NCBI GenBank assembly: GCA_002197995.1
Contig: NGZR01000007.1
Location: 2,252,399-2,316,398, forward strand
Origin: Gaeumannomyces sp. JS-464
Taxonomy: Eukaryota; Ascomycota; Sordariomycetes; Magnaporthales; Magnaporthaceae
Length of the DNA stretch: 64,000 nucleotides
Direction: 5' to 3'
Shown here: piece after piece, positions 22,781 to 32,824 of the stretch
How positions within the stretch are numbered: the stretch's first letter is position 1
How the letters are laid out: each line of letters opens with the position of its first letter
Made by a program: the position numbers and the translations under genes
The notes under the pieces: generated by a model
The model's database searches: none
Told to the model about the DNA's origin: nothing
Seen by the model: only the letters and a program-made list of their open reading frames with translations

Positions 22781-23377
22781 AGATGAAAAAGGTTGTAAAA
22801 TTTAAAAGGGAGTTTATTAATATACTAAAAAAGCGATAAAAATTTAACCTATTTTAAGTAATAAATTTATATATAAAACAGAAGTAAAAATTACATATAA
22901 ATTATATGCAAATAAAAAAAGCTGATATTTTATAGTTTATTTATAAATTTTAGTGCGGTAAATTTATATTTATTTATTGCGGTAATTTATATAATATATT
23001 ACAAATTTAACCGGATATAATATTATTTTAATTTTTAATTTTAATTTTTCAAATCGCGTTATTTACACTGTGCAATATACTGTGTTAATTGCTATTTATT
23101 TTCCAAATTAAGTAAATTAAATAATAAAAGGTTTTTATATATTAAAATATTCGATTTTGCATATATAAAACCGTTTAAATTATATTAATAACCTTTATAT
23201 TTATAAAGTTATTTACGTTTTTTAAATGTTATAATCCCCTTACAATTTATTAGGAAACCTTAACAGTTTGCATATATTTGCTTTATTTGCGATTTATATA
23301 TTAACCGTTAATATTAAAATGCACTGTAAATTTATATTATATGCTACAGCTTTCGCATTTTATAATTATGGTTACTG

Positions 23378-23486
23378 CGTATTTTATCGATTTTTATTCG
23401 ATTTTGAATTGCGTTGTAAAAACAGTGCGTTTATATGGGAAATGGTGGCCGGACAGGGGGGTGGCCGGACAGGGGGTGACTTGACT
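23378..23486 (-). repeat. Right terminal inverted repeat
   Basis: This is the reverse-complement partner of the left repeat, with the same paired GGCCGGACAGGGGG units. The terminal TA duplication is at 23487-23488. Confidence 0.85.
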
Positions 23487-23607
23487 TACTCAAATATGTT
23501 CTTAGCACCACCCTTCATTCCAGTGCCAAAAAAAAACCCCGCGGCCTTGTCCATGGACTTCTGCGACTCGTCCTTGGGTCGCGGGCCCCAAGCTCGGCAT
23601 AGGCGGC
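23486..23607 (-). pseudogene. Broken C-terminal portion of the secreted-protein gene, ending in the transposon
   Basis: Downstream of the TAG at 23610-23608 the frame continues as AAYAELGARDP. After one missing base in the GGG at 23576-23578 it resumes with KDESQKSMDKAAG and FFFGTGMKGGAKNIFE, then TAA. This repeats the pattern of residues 33-60 of the upstream part (RDPK...MDK...G-K-GG). The final TAA uses the TA duplication (23488-23487) plus the first A of the transposon end (23486). With the TAG read through and the gap allowed for, the total is a whole number of codons (164). It could instead be ordinary 3' UTR, but the parallel with the upstream repeat argues against that. Confidence 0.6.
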
Positions 23608-23976
23608 CTACTCCTCGGTGTCGGCGGCCTCGTCTTCGGCATCGGCGGCTTCGTCTTCAGCATCGGCGGCCTCGTCCTCAAACCCAGGAGCCTCATCCTC
23701 GACGTCGCGGGGCTCGATCTCGACGTTGCGGGCTTCAATCTCGGAGTCTGCGGCCTCCTCAATCATGTCGCGCTTCTGGAAGGGCATGTTGTTGTCGCCG
23801 CCCTTCTTTCCGATTCCGAAGGGGTCGGCGACCTTGTCCATAAACCTCCAAAACGCGTTCTTGGGATCGCGGGTCTCGAGGGCAAGCGAGTTGTCGGGCT
23901 GCGGCAGGAGCGCGGCGGCGACCTGGACGATCAGGAGGGTGGCCAGGATGACCTTCGTAACTGGGAGGAAATGCAT
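23608..23976 (-). CDS. Small secreted acidic-repeat protein (effector-like), probably truncated
   Basis: A 122-residue protein with an N-terminal signal peptide (MHFLPVTKVILATLLIVQVAAA) and no cysteine. After a RDPKNAFWRFMDKVADPFG block comes a Glu/Asp/Ala-rich tail made of near-identical units EDEAADA repeated three times. KR and R-DP sites could be Kex2-type cleavage points, suggesting a processed repeat peptide. I chose the ATG at 23976 because the upstream in-frame ATG at 24036 would precede the leader with a Phe/Ser-rich low-complexity stretch. The stop is a TAG that would arise from CAG by a C-to-T change of the RIP type, and recognisable coding sequence follows it. No known family was recognised. 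Confidence 0.7.
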   Translation of the reverse strand: MHFLPVTKVILATLLIVQVAAALLPQPDNSLALETRDPKNAFWRFMDKVADPFGIGKKGGDNNMPFQKRDMIEEAADSEIEARNVEIEPRDVEDEAPGFEDEAADAEDEAADAEDEAADTEE

Positions 23977-25463
23977 GGTGTTCGTGGTTGTATCGACAAA
24001 GGAAAAGACAAAGGAAAAACAAAAGGAAAAAGACAAAAAGGAAACGTCGGTGGTTGGTTGCCCGGTGGTGAGGATGAGGATGAGGAGAAGAAAACGAAAC
24101 GTGAGGTGATGGCGACGGAGGGATATTTATCCTCCTCACTGCTCGACGGGGTGCTGCTATTTCCATCCGGAATGTTTTTACCCTGTCTCCCATCGTGAAA
24201 ACGTCCATCGATGCAAGGCTGCTGGGTATCAAGGATCGACGGGGGAGCCAAGGATACGCCTGGTCGACGACATGGGATTCTTGCTGGGCACGCACGAATG
24301 ATTGACTGTGACTGGTGCGACTGGGACCCGCACGTCCCCAATTGGCCTGTCGTGGTCCATCTCTGAAAATAAACGTTTTAGGTAACCCCGCAGTTCACGC
24401 TTGCCCGGCACCGTGCTATTTTCGGCGCCTCTCAAATCCCCGAATGGGAAGTTCCGCACAGTCGTCGCGTTTTGGACGACGTCGCTTGACGCCCGCACTG
24501 ACACCGACAGAGCGGCTCGACGACGTCTAGCCGAGAACCTTCTTTGGGGAGAGTCATCCCATAATTAGGTAGAGTCACCACTTCATGCCAATTCAATCCC
24601 AGCGTTGCTATCGCTTGAGGCTGATCATGCTCGCGCGGTTCCTCGTGGCATTCAAGCATCACGCGCCGGAGAACTACGCGAGTGGCAGACCCAGATAATC
24701 TGGGAGCCTCGCCCACGGAGCCGTCAACCGGACATCGGGGGCGAGTTCGTGCATGACTGCATGTATGGAATGCTCGGCCTCGCAACTGTCCCAAAGTGCC
24801 TCGCGCAAAAGCTAAAGCCAAAGTACAACTGCAACTTCGTGGAAGTCGCTTAGAGCCAGATAAAGTTTCTTGTCGAGCGGGCAGAAGCCTGTGGATAGGG
24901 GTGGTATTGCAACCTTTGACGGCAGCGAAAAAGAGGACCTAATGGTAATCCTGGAGGCACACGAGGCTTTTGAAACCGCAGCCACAGCAGAGGGCACGAA
25001 TTTGAGCGGGCCACTTGCAGCGCTTTCTCAACAGCTCGGGGAAAGATGGCGACAATTTCTGAAAGCCACTTCTATGTTCGCCAGCGGGCTAATCGTTCTC
25101 TTCAGGTCTGCTTTGGTGCTTCTCGAAGATGATTCAACCCATATGATGTCACCTTTTAAGTTAAGGACAATTGGGCCAAGACCAACAGAATCCCGAGCCG
25201 TGGCGACCAATCCGTCTCACTGAAAGGCACCAATCTTCCCACATTGCTCTGCCCCTTGGTCCGCGCGGAAGAAGACAACGGGGATAAAACAAGCTCCGGG
25301 ACAGCAAACATTAGGGGCTATGCTTTCTGATTGGGGCGGCTTTATGTGCCGCCACAAGGCGATTCCCGGAGAGATCATAAGAAAGAAAGAAACCAAAATT
25401 CCCCTCCCGCATTTAAACTTGCCAAGACACACATGCTCGTTGGATCCCTCACAACGCCCAGTC
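23977..25463. other. Intergenic, possibly with a decayed fragment
   Basis: Short frames oppose one another at 24870-25223 (+) and 25028-25210 (-); both have plausible composition but neither matches a family I know. They may be debris of a gene. The left part is the promoter of the secreted-protein gene. Confidence 0.45.
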
Positions 25464-28400
25464 CTACTTTTCGATCGGCATGGGACATGCGCTCAAAGAT
25501 AAAGGGCCAACCCTCTCGTATGTGGAAAACAGCAGGTCGAACTGACACGCGTCACCTGGCACCTTGAAGTCGATGCCGAGATTGAAGACACCATCCACGG
25601 TAAACTTGTTGAGTTGAGCGGTGGAGAGACACCAGCAATAATTGCCCGAAGACCCCGTCATGCCTTTCAAGCGGAAATGCGGGTTGCCAAGATCTTTGAC
25701 GAGCCGCCCGAATGCTTTGATCGTGCTAGAGTGCTCGATGAAGCGGCATCGGATTGAGCCTGCAAAAATCGTTAATGTAGTTGGCACAGTCTGCTCAGGA
25801 GAACCGTGATCACATCCTGTATATGTACCGACCTTTGATTCCAAATTCGCCACGGGAGGCGTCCCACTTTGCTTTATTCGCAGGTTGGAAGTAGAAGCAT
25901 GTGGCTATGAGACGGGCCGTGACAGCTTTGACTTTGTCCTTGCACTCTTCTGTGGCTAGGTACCTCCTTGTTGTTGCCTCCATGCTGCCGCTTTGTAAGG
26001 CATTGACGTCATCGATCTCTGGGACAGCCCTGCTGAATTTGGGGTTGATGCGGAAGTACTTTCCAGGCTCTGTGCTGGCCAGCTCGCTGAAGTCTTCCTG
26101 CCAGGCGCCCTCGGCATTCAGGTACCCCAAAACAGTCGCCTTGTACAATTTGAAGATCATCTGCCAAGGCAAGCCCGAGCCGGAAGTCTCTTCATCGTTC
26201 GCTGAAGTATACCCCGTGCCGATGGAGAGAAGCAGGTCGAGGCTTGCTCCGCCAGAATCCTGGGATAGGCGCTGATGCTCGGATAGGGCAATCTTGAATG
26301 GGTTGTTACCGATCAAGGCTCCGTCCCGAAATCCCCATCCACGCTGTTTTCGGAACGGCTTGAAATATGTGGGGGCTGCTGATGTTGCCATGGCAGCCTC
26401 CCAGACTTTGAACTCTCCGAGCGGGTTGCTTGACAGTGGGATGAGGTAGTGGGTAGCTGGAGCCGAACTGTCAGGACATCTGAATCCATAAGGAGGGGGC
26501 GTTTCCACTCACGTGGATCAGTCGGAGGCGCGGGATAGTTTGTGAGGATAGCAGCTTTGCGCCTCCATTCCTCAAGCGCCGTAACGAAGACCTTTGGTGG
26601 ATTAATGATATCTCTGTGGCAATTGTCGACCTGATTGTCATGATGGTTGCTTCTGTTAGTCCCTACCTCTTGTCATCTAATTGAATGCAGTTGAAACGAC
26701 GTACTCCGGCACCGAGAAGGCACTGTTTTCCGCTGGTCCCGAATGCGCTTTTAAGTTGCTCCTGGAGGGCAGAGGTGTCGTATATACTGCCATGATATTG
26801 TTAGCCTTCGATCAATGCAAACCATCTCGGGACGGATGGCGAAGTTTTGGCGCTGGGAGGGGAAATATTAAAGCCATCCCAGATTACCCAGGGATCTTTT
26901 GGAGGCTAGAACAATGGCCTCCAACTCCCCGTAATAAAGACAAGAGCCAAAGAGCCACTTACGGGACGTTCCATATCCACGCGATGGTCCGGGCGATGAT
27001 TTGCCGCCGGTGTGCTTGAAAGCCTTCCCGCAGATCCTCTTGAATGCGGCGATCTCGTTTTCAGGCTGTCGGTCTCCCAAAGCCAGGGCCAGGGCTATGA
27101 TCCCACCCGTGCTGGTGCCGCCGATCAGATCAAAGAACCTTTGCACAGGCAACTCACCGCCCAGCTTTTTCGTCAGCTCAGCCAGTATAGTGAGCTCCAC
27201 TACCCCTCGGATGCCACCCCCGTCGAGAGTTAGAATCCGGCGTCCGACGTGGCTGGGGAGTATCAAGACGCGGAACGGCGTGCGGAACGCCACGGGCATC
27301 TTGTGTAAACCGCACCCCTTGATCTCGGTCACTCTCGAGTCGTCTGCGCACGCCTCGCCAACCCATGGAATGCAGGCCTTGCATATCCCGTGCCCACAGG
27401 GAAGAACCTCGTGAGAATGATTCCCCATGCACCAGACGCAGCTGACGGGATCGGATGACTCGAGACCTGAGACGTTCCCGAACAGCTGGCGCATGTTGTC
27501 CCCGTGCAGGCGTTCAACAAAGTCTCGCATCGAACTCGTGTTGGTCCGTGGCATTTTGAGTAGGACTTCCTTCCAATGTTCCCTCATTGCTGGAAGGAAA
27601 GAGCCACGGATAGCGTTGGCAAAGGTTGACCTCCAGCCTCCGATGCCGATGGGGAATCCCCAGTCGTCTTGATGCTTTTCGCCATGACCCAGACTCGTAT
27701 TGACACAGCGCCTGTCATTGTGATTGACAAAGTCGCAAGCGCAGCGTGTCGAAAGAAACTCGTTCACGGCCTCGCTAGCTTGGTTCTCGTATGTGCCCCC
27801 ACACTCATCTGCGCGGCCCTCCGCCACGGCGGTTAGCATGCTAAGCGGGCAGCTGCTCCCTCTGAAAATGTGTAGAGCAATGGCCGAAGACATCGATGGT
27901 GTGACAGTTTCGATGAAGTTTGCGGCCTTTTCCTCGACTGATAGGCCATAACCATATCCGTCGATGCAGAGTTCCTTCACTAACCGCATGAGGGTATAGA
28001 AGTTTGTTGCCATGATGGTTGGGAGTGGGTATAGCGAGATCAGGATCTTGACGAAGTCGAATGGCTCCTCTAGGCGCTCACTGTAGTGATCAAAAAGCGC
28101 ACCGAAGAAGGTTTCTTGTTCCGTAGATGAGAGCTGCATCCGAGCGTCTTCCTTGCGATTTTGCGCGGCTGCGGAGGCTTTTCTTATCATGCCGTGGAGT
28201 TTCTCGAGCTGGCTCACAAGACATCCCGTGCTCGGTGGGCTTTGTGGAAGCTTAATAAACTCGACCGATGCATACGAGAAGCTGAGGAGCTCCTCCAGCG
28301 TGGTCACGTTCCGCCCGAGGCTGGCCAGCCGCTGTTTCTCTGCTTTCAGCGCCTTATTACTTTCCAGGGACTTCCTTTGTTCCTTGAAAACATTGGCTGT

Positions 28401-29492
28401 TTTGGTGGCGGGGTCCCAGTCGCCGTCCGTTGTGGATCGATTCAGCACGATGATGAGATGCGGAAATGGCTCGGCTGACCGCAGTTTTCTGTGATGTCTG
28501 CGCCCATTGCAGCATGCTGACAATTGCTTCCTCGAGCGATCTCGCGGCTGCGGCATCGATGACGTGGACGAGGACACCGGCCATGTTGTATAGCAACTTA
28601 GGGTAGAGAGTCGATACGGCAACATGCCGACCTTGTTGGGCTCCGGGCAGCTTCACTGACCTTACGCTGCGGGCGACATTATGGGCCAGTTTTTTCCACG
28701 GCTCGCGTTGAGCCGCGACAGGATTGTACAATGTCGTAACGCTGTCCTGCGACTGTCCCGTGGTTTGTCGACGCGCCATGGGATCTGCCTCGCCGGCGTG
28801 GAATCCCTCGCAGTCTGCGAACAAAAGTGGCCGGCGTCCGTCGCTAGAAACCGGGTCGCAATAAAGATGGACATCTGTCGACGTTGCAACCGTACCTTCT
28901 TTAATGCCAATGACGGGTACCAACAAGTCCTGGAGCTGCTGTTTATCGCTTGAGCGATTGGCGCGATCCCATGGGTGCTCCATCAGAAGCCTTATGATGG
29001 TGCTTTTTCCGGCGCCTGAGTCGCCTGTGAAAGAAGCCAGGACGGGGTAGCAGTCGGTGTCGGGTGTCAGGGAATGATTCTGACGGTGCTCGTCCACAGC
29101 CTGGGCGTATCGAGCGTGGTCCTGAAAGTCAAGCCCCCGTTTGCAGCTGGGGCGACGGCGAACCAGAGGGCATCGTTCTCTTTCGTGAACTGAGCGTTGC
29201 GAATCTCATCATCTCCTTTGGGGTTCAAAAAGCCCTCCAGGCGCGCTCTGCCATTTGTTAAAAATTGAACTCTGATGTGGGTTTTCACGGAGGTCTATTG
29301 CACTAACTGATACGCATGCTCGGCAAGCGGTAAGATTTGGTGGCTTGCGTCTCGTTGCCTGTGCGGCCTCCCTTTGTTCCGGCATCCGTCGCACAGGAAC
29401 GTTCCGCATTTGTTGCAATAGACAGTCGACAGCTGGGCCTCGCACGTGTCACAGCTCGGCGGGCCATCTCGTGAGCTAAGCCCTTCCGCCAT
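25464..29492 (-). CDS. Composite B-box / P-loop GTPase-like / RING / patatin-like phospholipase protein
   Basis: About 1,240 residues. Residues 14-50 form a B-box-type zinc finger (CDTC...CNKC...CDGC..H..H). A P-loop NTPase follows with Walker A GDSGAGKST, switch-like LFADCEGFH and the NKxD-like IIVLNRSTTDGD. A helical region of about 350 residues leads to a RING-like finger (CVWCMGN...LPCGHGICKAC). The patatin domain has the oxyanion DGGGIRG, nucleophile GTSTGG and catalytic DGAL. Introns follow the GxSxG region (26962-26787, 26666-26631 and a last one near 25835-25760, GTCGGT...TTGCAG). Problems: a TAG at 29297-29295 after the B-box, one missing base at 29134-29138, one extra A at 28485-28488, and an unclear junction at 26480-26512. 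Patatin domains cleave membrane lipids; the GTPase may trigger it. Role unknown. Confidence 0.82.
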
Positions 29493-29735
29493 TTCACGGA
29501 GGGCGTTGGCAGCAGTGGACTCGAGTCTCGAGATCCTGGGCTGGCTTTGAGGAATAAGTGTCCGGTGGGAGGGGGAGGCAGGGCCACGACGTGCCGTAAG
29601 GGTTCCCGCCTTTCAGGTTGCGAAGGCAACAGCCCTCAGCAGGGAAAATTGATGTGCGGGGAAGGGGGGCAGACCAACGCGTGTGACGACAAACCCCATG
29701 GGCTATTGCCGGAGTGATGTGAGGAACGGGTGGAA

Positions 29736-29772
<37 letters not shown>

Positions 29773-30551
29773 ATCTCTCGGGGGCTTCGGGTCTTGGTGA
29801 ACTTTGTGTCTACAAACGGGCTGGCGGGCTTGTGGGTGTGACCGATGCCCGACGACCCGGCTGAGCAGGGGCGGCCCACCACTTCCCAAGGAGGGATTTC
29901 TGGCCTAACGAAAGGTAGACGAACTACGTGTGGCCTTTGGGGAATATAACTGGAAGGGGGGTACGGGGGGCTGCATTCCCGAAGCCCAATCGTCGAGCAC
30001 AACAAAAGCCGTGCATGGTGCATTTACTGGTCACGACACAAATTCCTGTTTCGGCTTGCCATGATTTCCTCTCGAGAGACCAATCATTGATATAATTTGC
30101 CAAGTCGCGTCGTCCTGGCACTTTGACCTGCGAGCCGCCCCAGTCAGCGTTAGGTGCCCTCCCCCTTCTTTTTTTTTCGCCCGGATATCTGTAACGAGCT
30201 AGCCGGCCGTGGTCACCGCGGGCATCGTTGCGTGGCTGCTGGATGTGAACCAAGATGTACCTCGGGCAGACGCAACGGATCAGGCTGCGGAGCCATGGGT
30301 TTTGTGACACGTTATCGGTGGCGTTGGATAACACGTATTGAAACTAGCACATATGCTTGGTTACAAACTGGGCCGTCACGCGGGACAGTGATTGTTTGGT
30401 CTTGCCCGTGGTGATGCTGCGCTGGACAACGGAGGTGCGGTGTCCGGTGGCTTCATATGACGGTTGGAAGTTTTCTCAGATACACTTCGCCAGCCTGTTC
30501 CCCGTTCCCATATCGGCGTGCCAACAGCTCTTGAGCCATTTTGCTAACAAG
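29493..30551. other. Intergenic, promoter of composite patatin gene
   Basis: Contains the G36 tract and no supported gene. A TATA- or leader-like element could not be placed. Confidence 0.5.
29736..29771. repeat. Homopolymer tract, 36 G
   Basis: An uninterrupted G run lies about 245 nt upstream of the patatin-fusion start codon. Its length in the assembly may be inexact. Confidence 0.9.
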
Positions 30552-32418
30552 ATGGCCCAACGGAAAAACGGCTGTGCTTTTGAAGCAGTCCTCCCAACAC
30601 CCTTCGGCCGACATCTTCGCCGCGCCGGCGGTACCATAAACAGCAGCACCGACCTAAGCCCGGGCAGTTCCGTCACTTTTAACATGGACGGGGTGATAAG
30701 CTGGAGCAACAACTCCGGCGAGGTACAGAGCTATACGAGCCGCGAGATCGGCCTTGATATCCATGGGCACGAAGGCAACATGCGGTTTTTTGACAACTTC
30801 CGTGCATGGGACTATGGAGCCAAAACGCTGCCGAAACACCACAGTTTCTCCGGGCTCGACGCGGCCGGACGCCGTGTCGATCTGCCGTGTCGGACTGGAT
30901 AAGATATGTCCGGAGCATTTCATCAGTTGCCGCGTTTCGCGCCGCTCACTGCTCAGTTTTGCAGTAAAAAGATGACCCTTGCGACATGGCGTTACATGTT
31001 GCAGCACTGAGCCAATGGGCAAAAAAATCGTTGGCCGTGGGTGCGATGCGACGTGGCTTGCTTGATCGCACGCTCCAATTCCAGCGAGAGGCCGGACAGG
31101 CCGACAGGCACCAATGTTTTCGTCCACGCAGCAATTGTGCGTTTCTCTGCCTCCGCGGCAGTCGAGGCCGGGCTGGAGTAGGGTGCAGCCTGCACCATGC
31201 GAGCAGCCCAAGAGGAGGCCAGCTTGGGGCCCCAGATTTGAGGTCTGGAGTCGCTTCTGGCCCTCCACTTTGGGCTGTCAATGGCCGGCTTTTGCAATCC
31301 GCGTCACAATCACCCTAACGAGCGGTGGGAGACACCTGTCTTTGCGTCAGATCCGGGCAAATATTTGCAGAGGCCGGCTGACTGCTGGGGCCATGCATGC
31401 AGTTCCGTGTGCGAGTTTGGGCATTGCCAATCACACCCTGGAAGCGCTTATCATTGCTCTGCATTGCTTTTTGTTGCTGTTGGGGGCGAAGGTGGTATCA
31501 CCTGTTCTCATTGCACGAAAGTGACTGGCAGGAACCACAGGGCTGCAGCCACCATCCGCTTTTGTCATACGGTGGCGACCGGTACGGCAACGAGATCTGC
31601 TTCACCGATATTCGCCTGCTTTACGGGGACGGGTCGAGGGAGCCGTGGTGTCGCACCCGGACTAGTGGGAGGTCAGACGCAGCGCCACCACGCTAGCACA
31701 CCTACGCATTTGAGGACCACGACAGACACCTGTACCCAGCCGGCTGGGACGACTCCGTACCCAACCAGCGACTAGGCAGCCGCGAAGCCCCTGGATAGGC
31801 CGAGGGGAGAGTTGAGATATCAAAGCCAGCCGCCAGTGGTGCTGCACGAGATATCCAGCCCTGTGTCTCAGTAGACGGCGCGGCCAGGAACCATCGCCTT
31901 CAACCTCGGGCAGAATTCGCCAGTGATGGTCAAGCTCGAGTTGGAGGGCGGGTCGGCAGCGACGCCGCCATCGGCAGATACTTGGAAAGCATCGGCGAGG
32001 ATGGCGCCGCCCTAATGCTGGACGACGTGCTCAAGCTCTTCGAGACGGGCGCCCACTCCAAGATCACCATCCTAGGTGGCGACACCGATATCATACACAC
32101 CTGCCAGCCCGACGTCAGCTTCACCAGCGCCCGCTACATCTACGTTGAGAACGTCTCGAGGCCTCCCCCGCCGACAACCTCCTGTTTGATCCACCCGCTC
32201 AAGATGGGGTTGTGCCCCGACGGGACGGGTACCGCGCCGACGTGGGGAGCGCGTTCCCTGACGACGCCGAGGTGGACCCGACGATGCGGTGCGGCGAGGC
32301 CGGGCTCCGCCGCGTGCTGGCGACGCTGTCGGACCTGGCGTTGGCCATGCGCGGCGCGGCAAGACGACGCCGGCCGAGCTTTGACAGGGCGAAGCTGATC
32401 GTCCGTACGGGACGGTGA
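30552..32418 (+). pseudogene. Uncharacterised, fragmented protein-coding locus
   Basis: Several plus-strand segments look coding but lie in different phases. They are 30552-30902 (starts MAQRKNGCAFEAV, beta-rich, ends VDLPCRTG), about 31495-31680 (SDWQEPQGCSHHPLLSYGGD, ICFTDIRLLYGDG), 31695-31790 (YAFEDHDRHLYPAGWDD) and 31895-32418 (IAFNLGQNSPVMVKLELEG, then LKLFETGAHSKITILGGDTD and PRRDGYRADVGSAFPDDAE). The last joins in phase if one G is missing near 31950 and another shift occurs near 32160. I recognise no family. It may be one multi-exon gene with assembly gaps or a decayed gene next to accessory loci. No signal peptide is visible. Confidence 0.35.
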
Positions 32419-32824
32419 TGGCCAGCCACGCAAAGACAGGTGAGGGCGAGTAAGGAGTTAAAGCGACGGCGCCGGTGGGCACCACTGCCACAATTGGCTT
32501 CCTCAGAAAGGAGAGCAAGCTCCAGATCCAGAGGCTTGGCCACCCAGGCAGGACCTGGGAGTCGCCGACCCGCAAGCGGAGCTATGCCACGGCTACTATA
32601 CGTTGCAGATACAGGCCAGCGCATAGAAAGGCTGTGAATGTCGGAGCATATATACATCCAAGGGTGTTAAATATGTACAAATGCGAACCCTTGACGCTGC
32701 GACATCCCCCGATTGGCAATATCGAACAACTTCCCACCTACCGACCACCCCCTATTTCAATCCTCCCCATCCAAAACGAGTCTCTCACCTTGCCTCCACC
32801 GACTTTGGCATCGCCCCGCTCTCC
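32419..32824. other. Intergenic, 3' flank of esterase gene
   Basis: No gene or structured element recognised. Confidence 0.55.

Larger units (their letters stand above)
22662..23486. mobile_element. RIP-degenerated TIR transposon remnant (Fot1/pogo, Tc1-mariner-like), 825 bp
   Basis: Both ends begin AGTCAAGTCACCCCCTGTCC in inverted orientation and are flanked by TA, the target of Tc1/mariner elements. The first bases resemble the AGTCAAGCACCC ends reported for Fot1/Pot2-type fungal elements. The interior (about 22740-23440) is extremely AT-rich and TpA-rich, with no open frame of transposase length, in sharp contrast with the GC-rich flanks. At 825 bp it is far shorter than a 1.9-kb autonomous Fot1 element, so it is either internally deleted or a MITE-like derivative. 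It lies exactly at the 3' end of a small secreted-protein gene on the minus strand. Confidence 0.88.

Noticed and set aside
24870..25223. 117-codon plus-strand frame with protein-like composition
   Set aside because: No ATG start, no family match, and an opposing frame of similar quality; kept only as possible debris.
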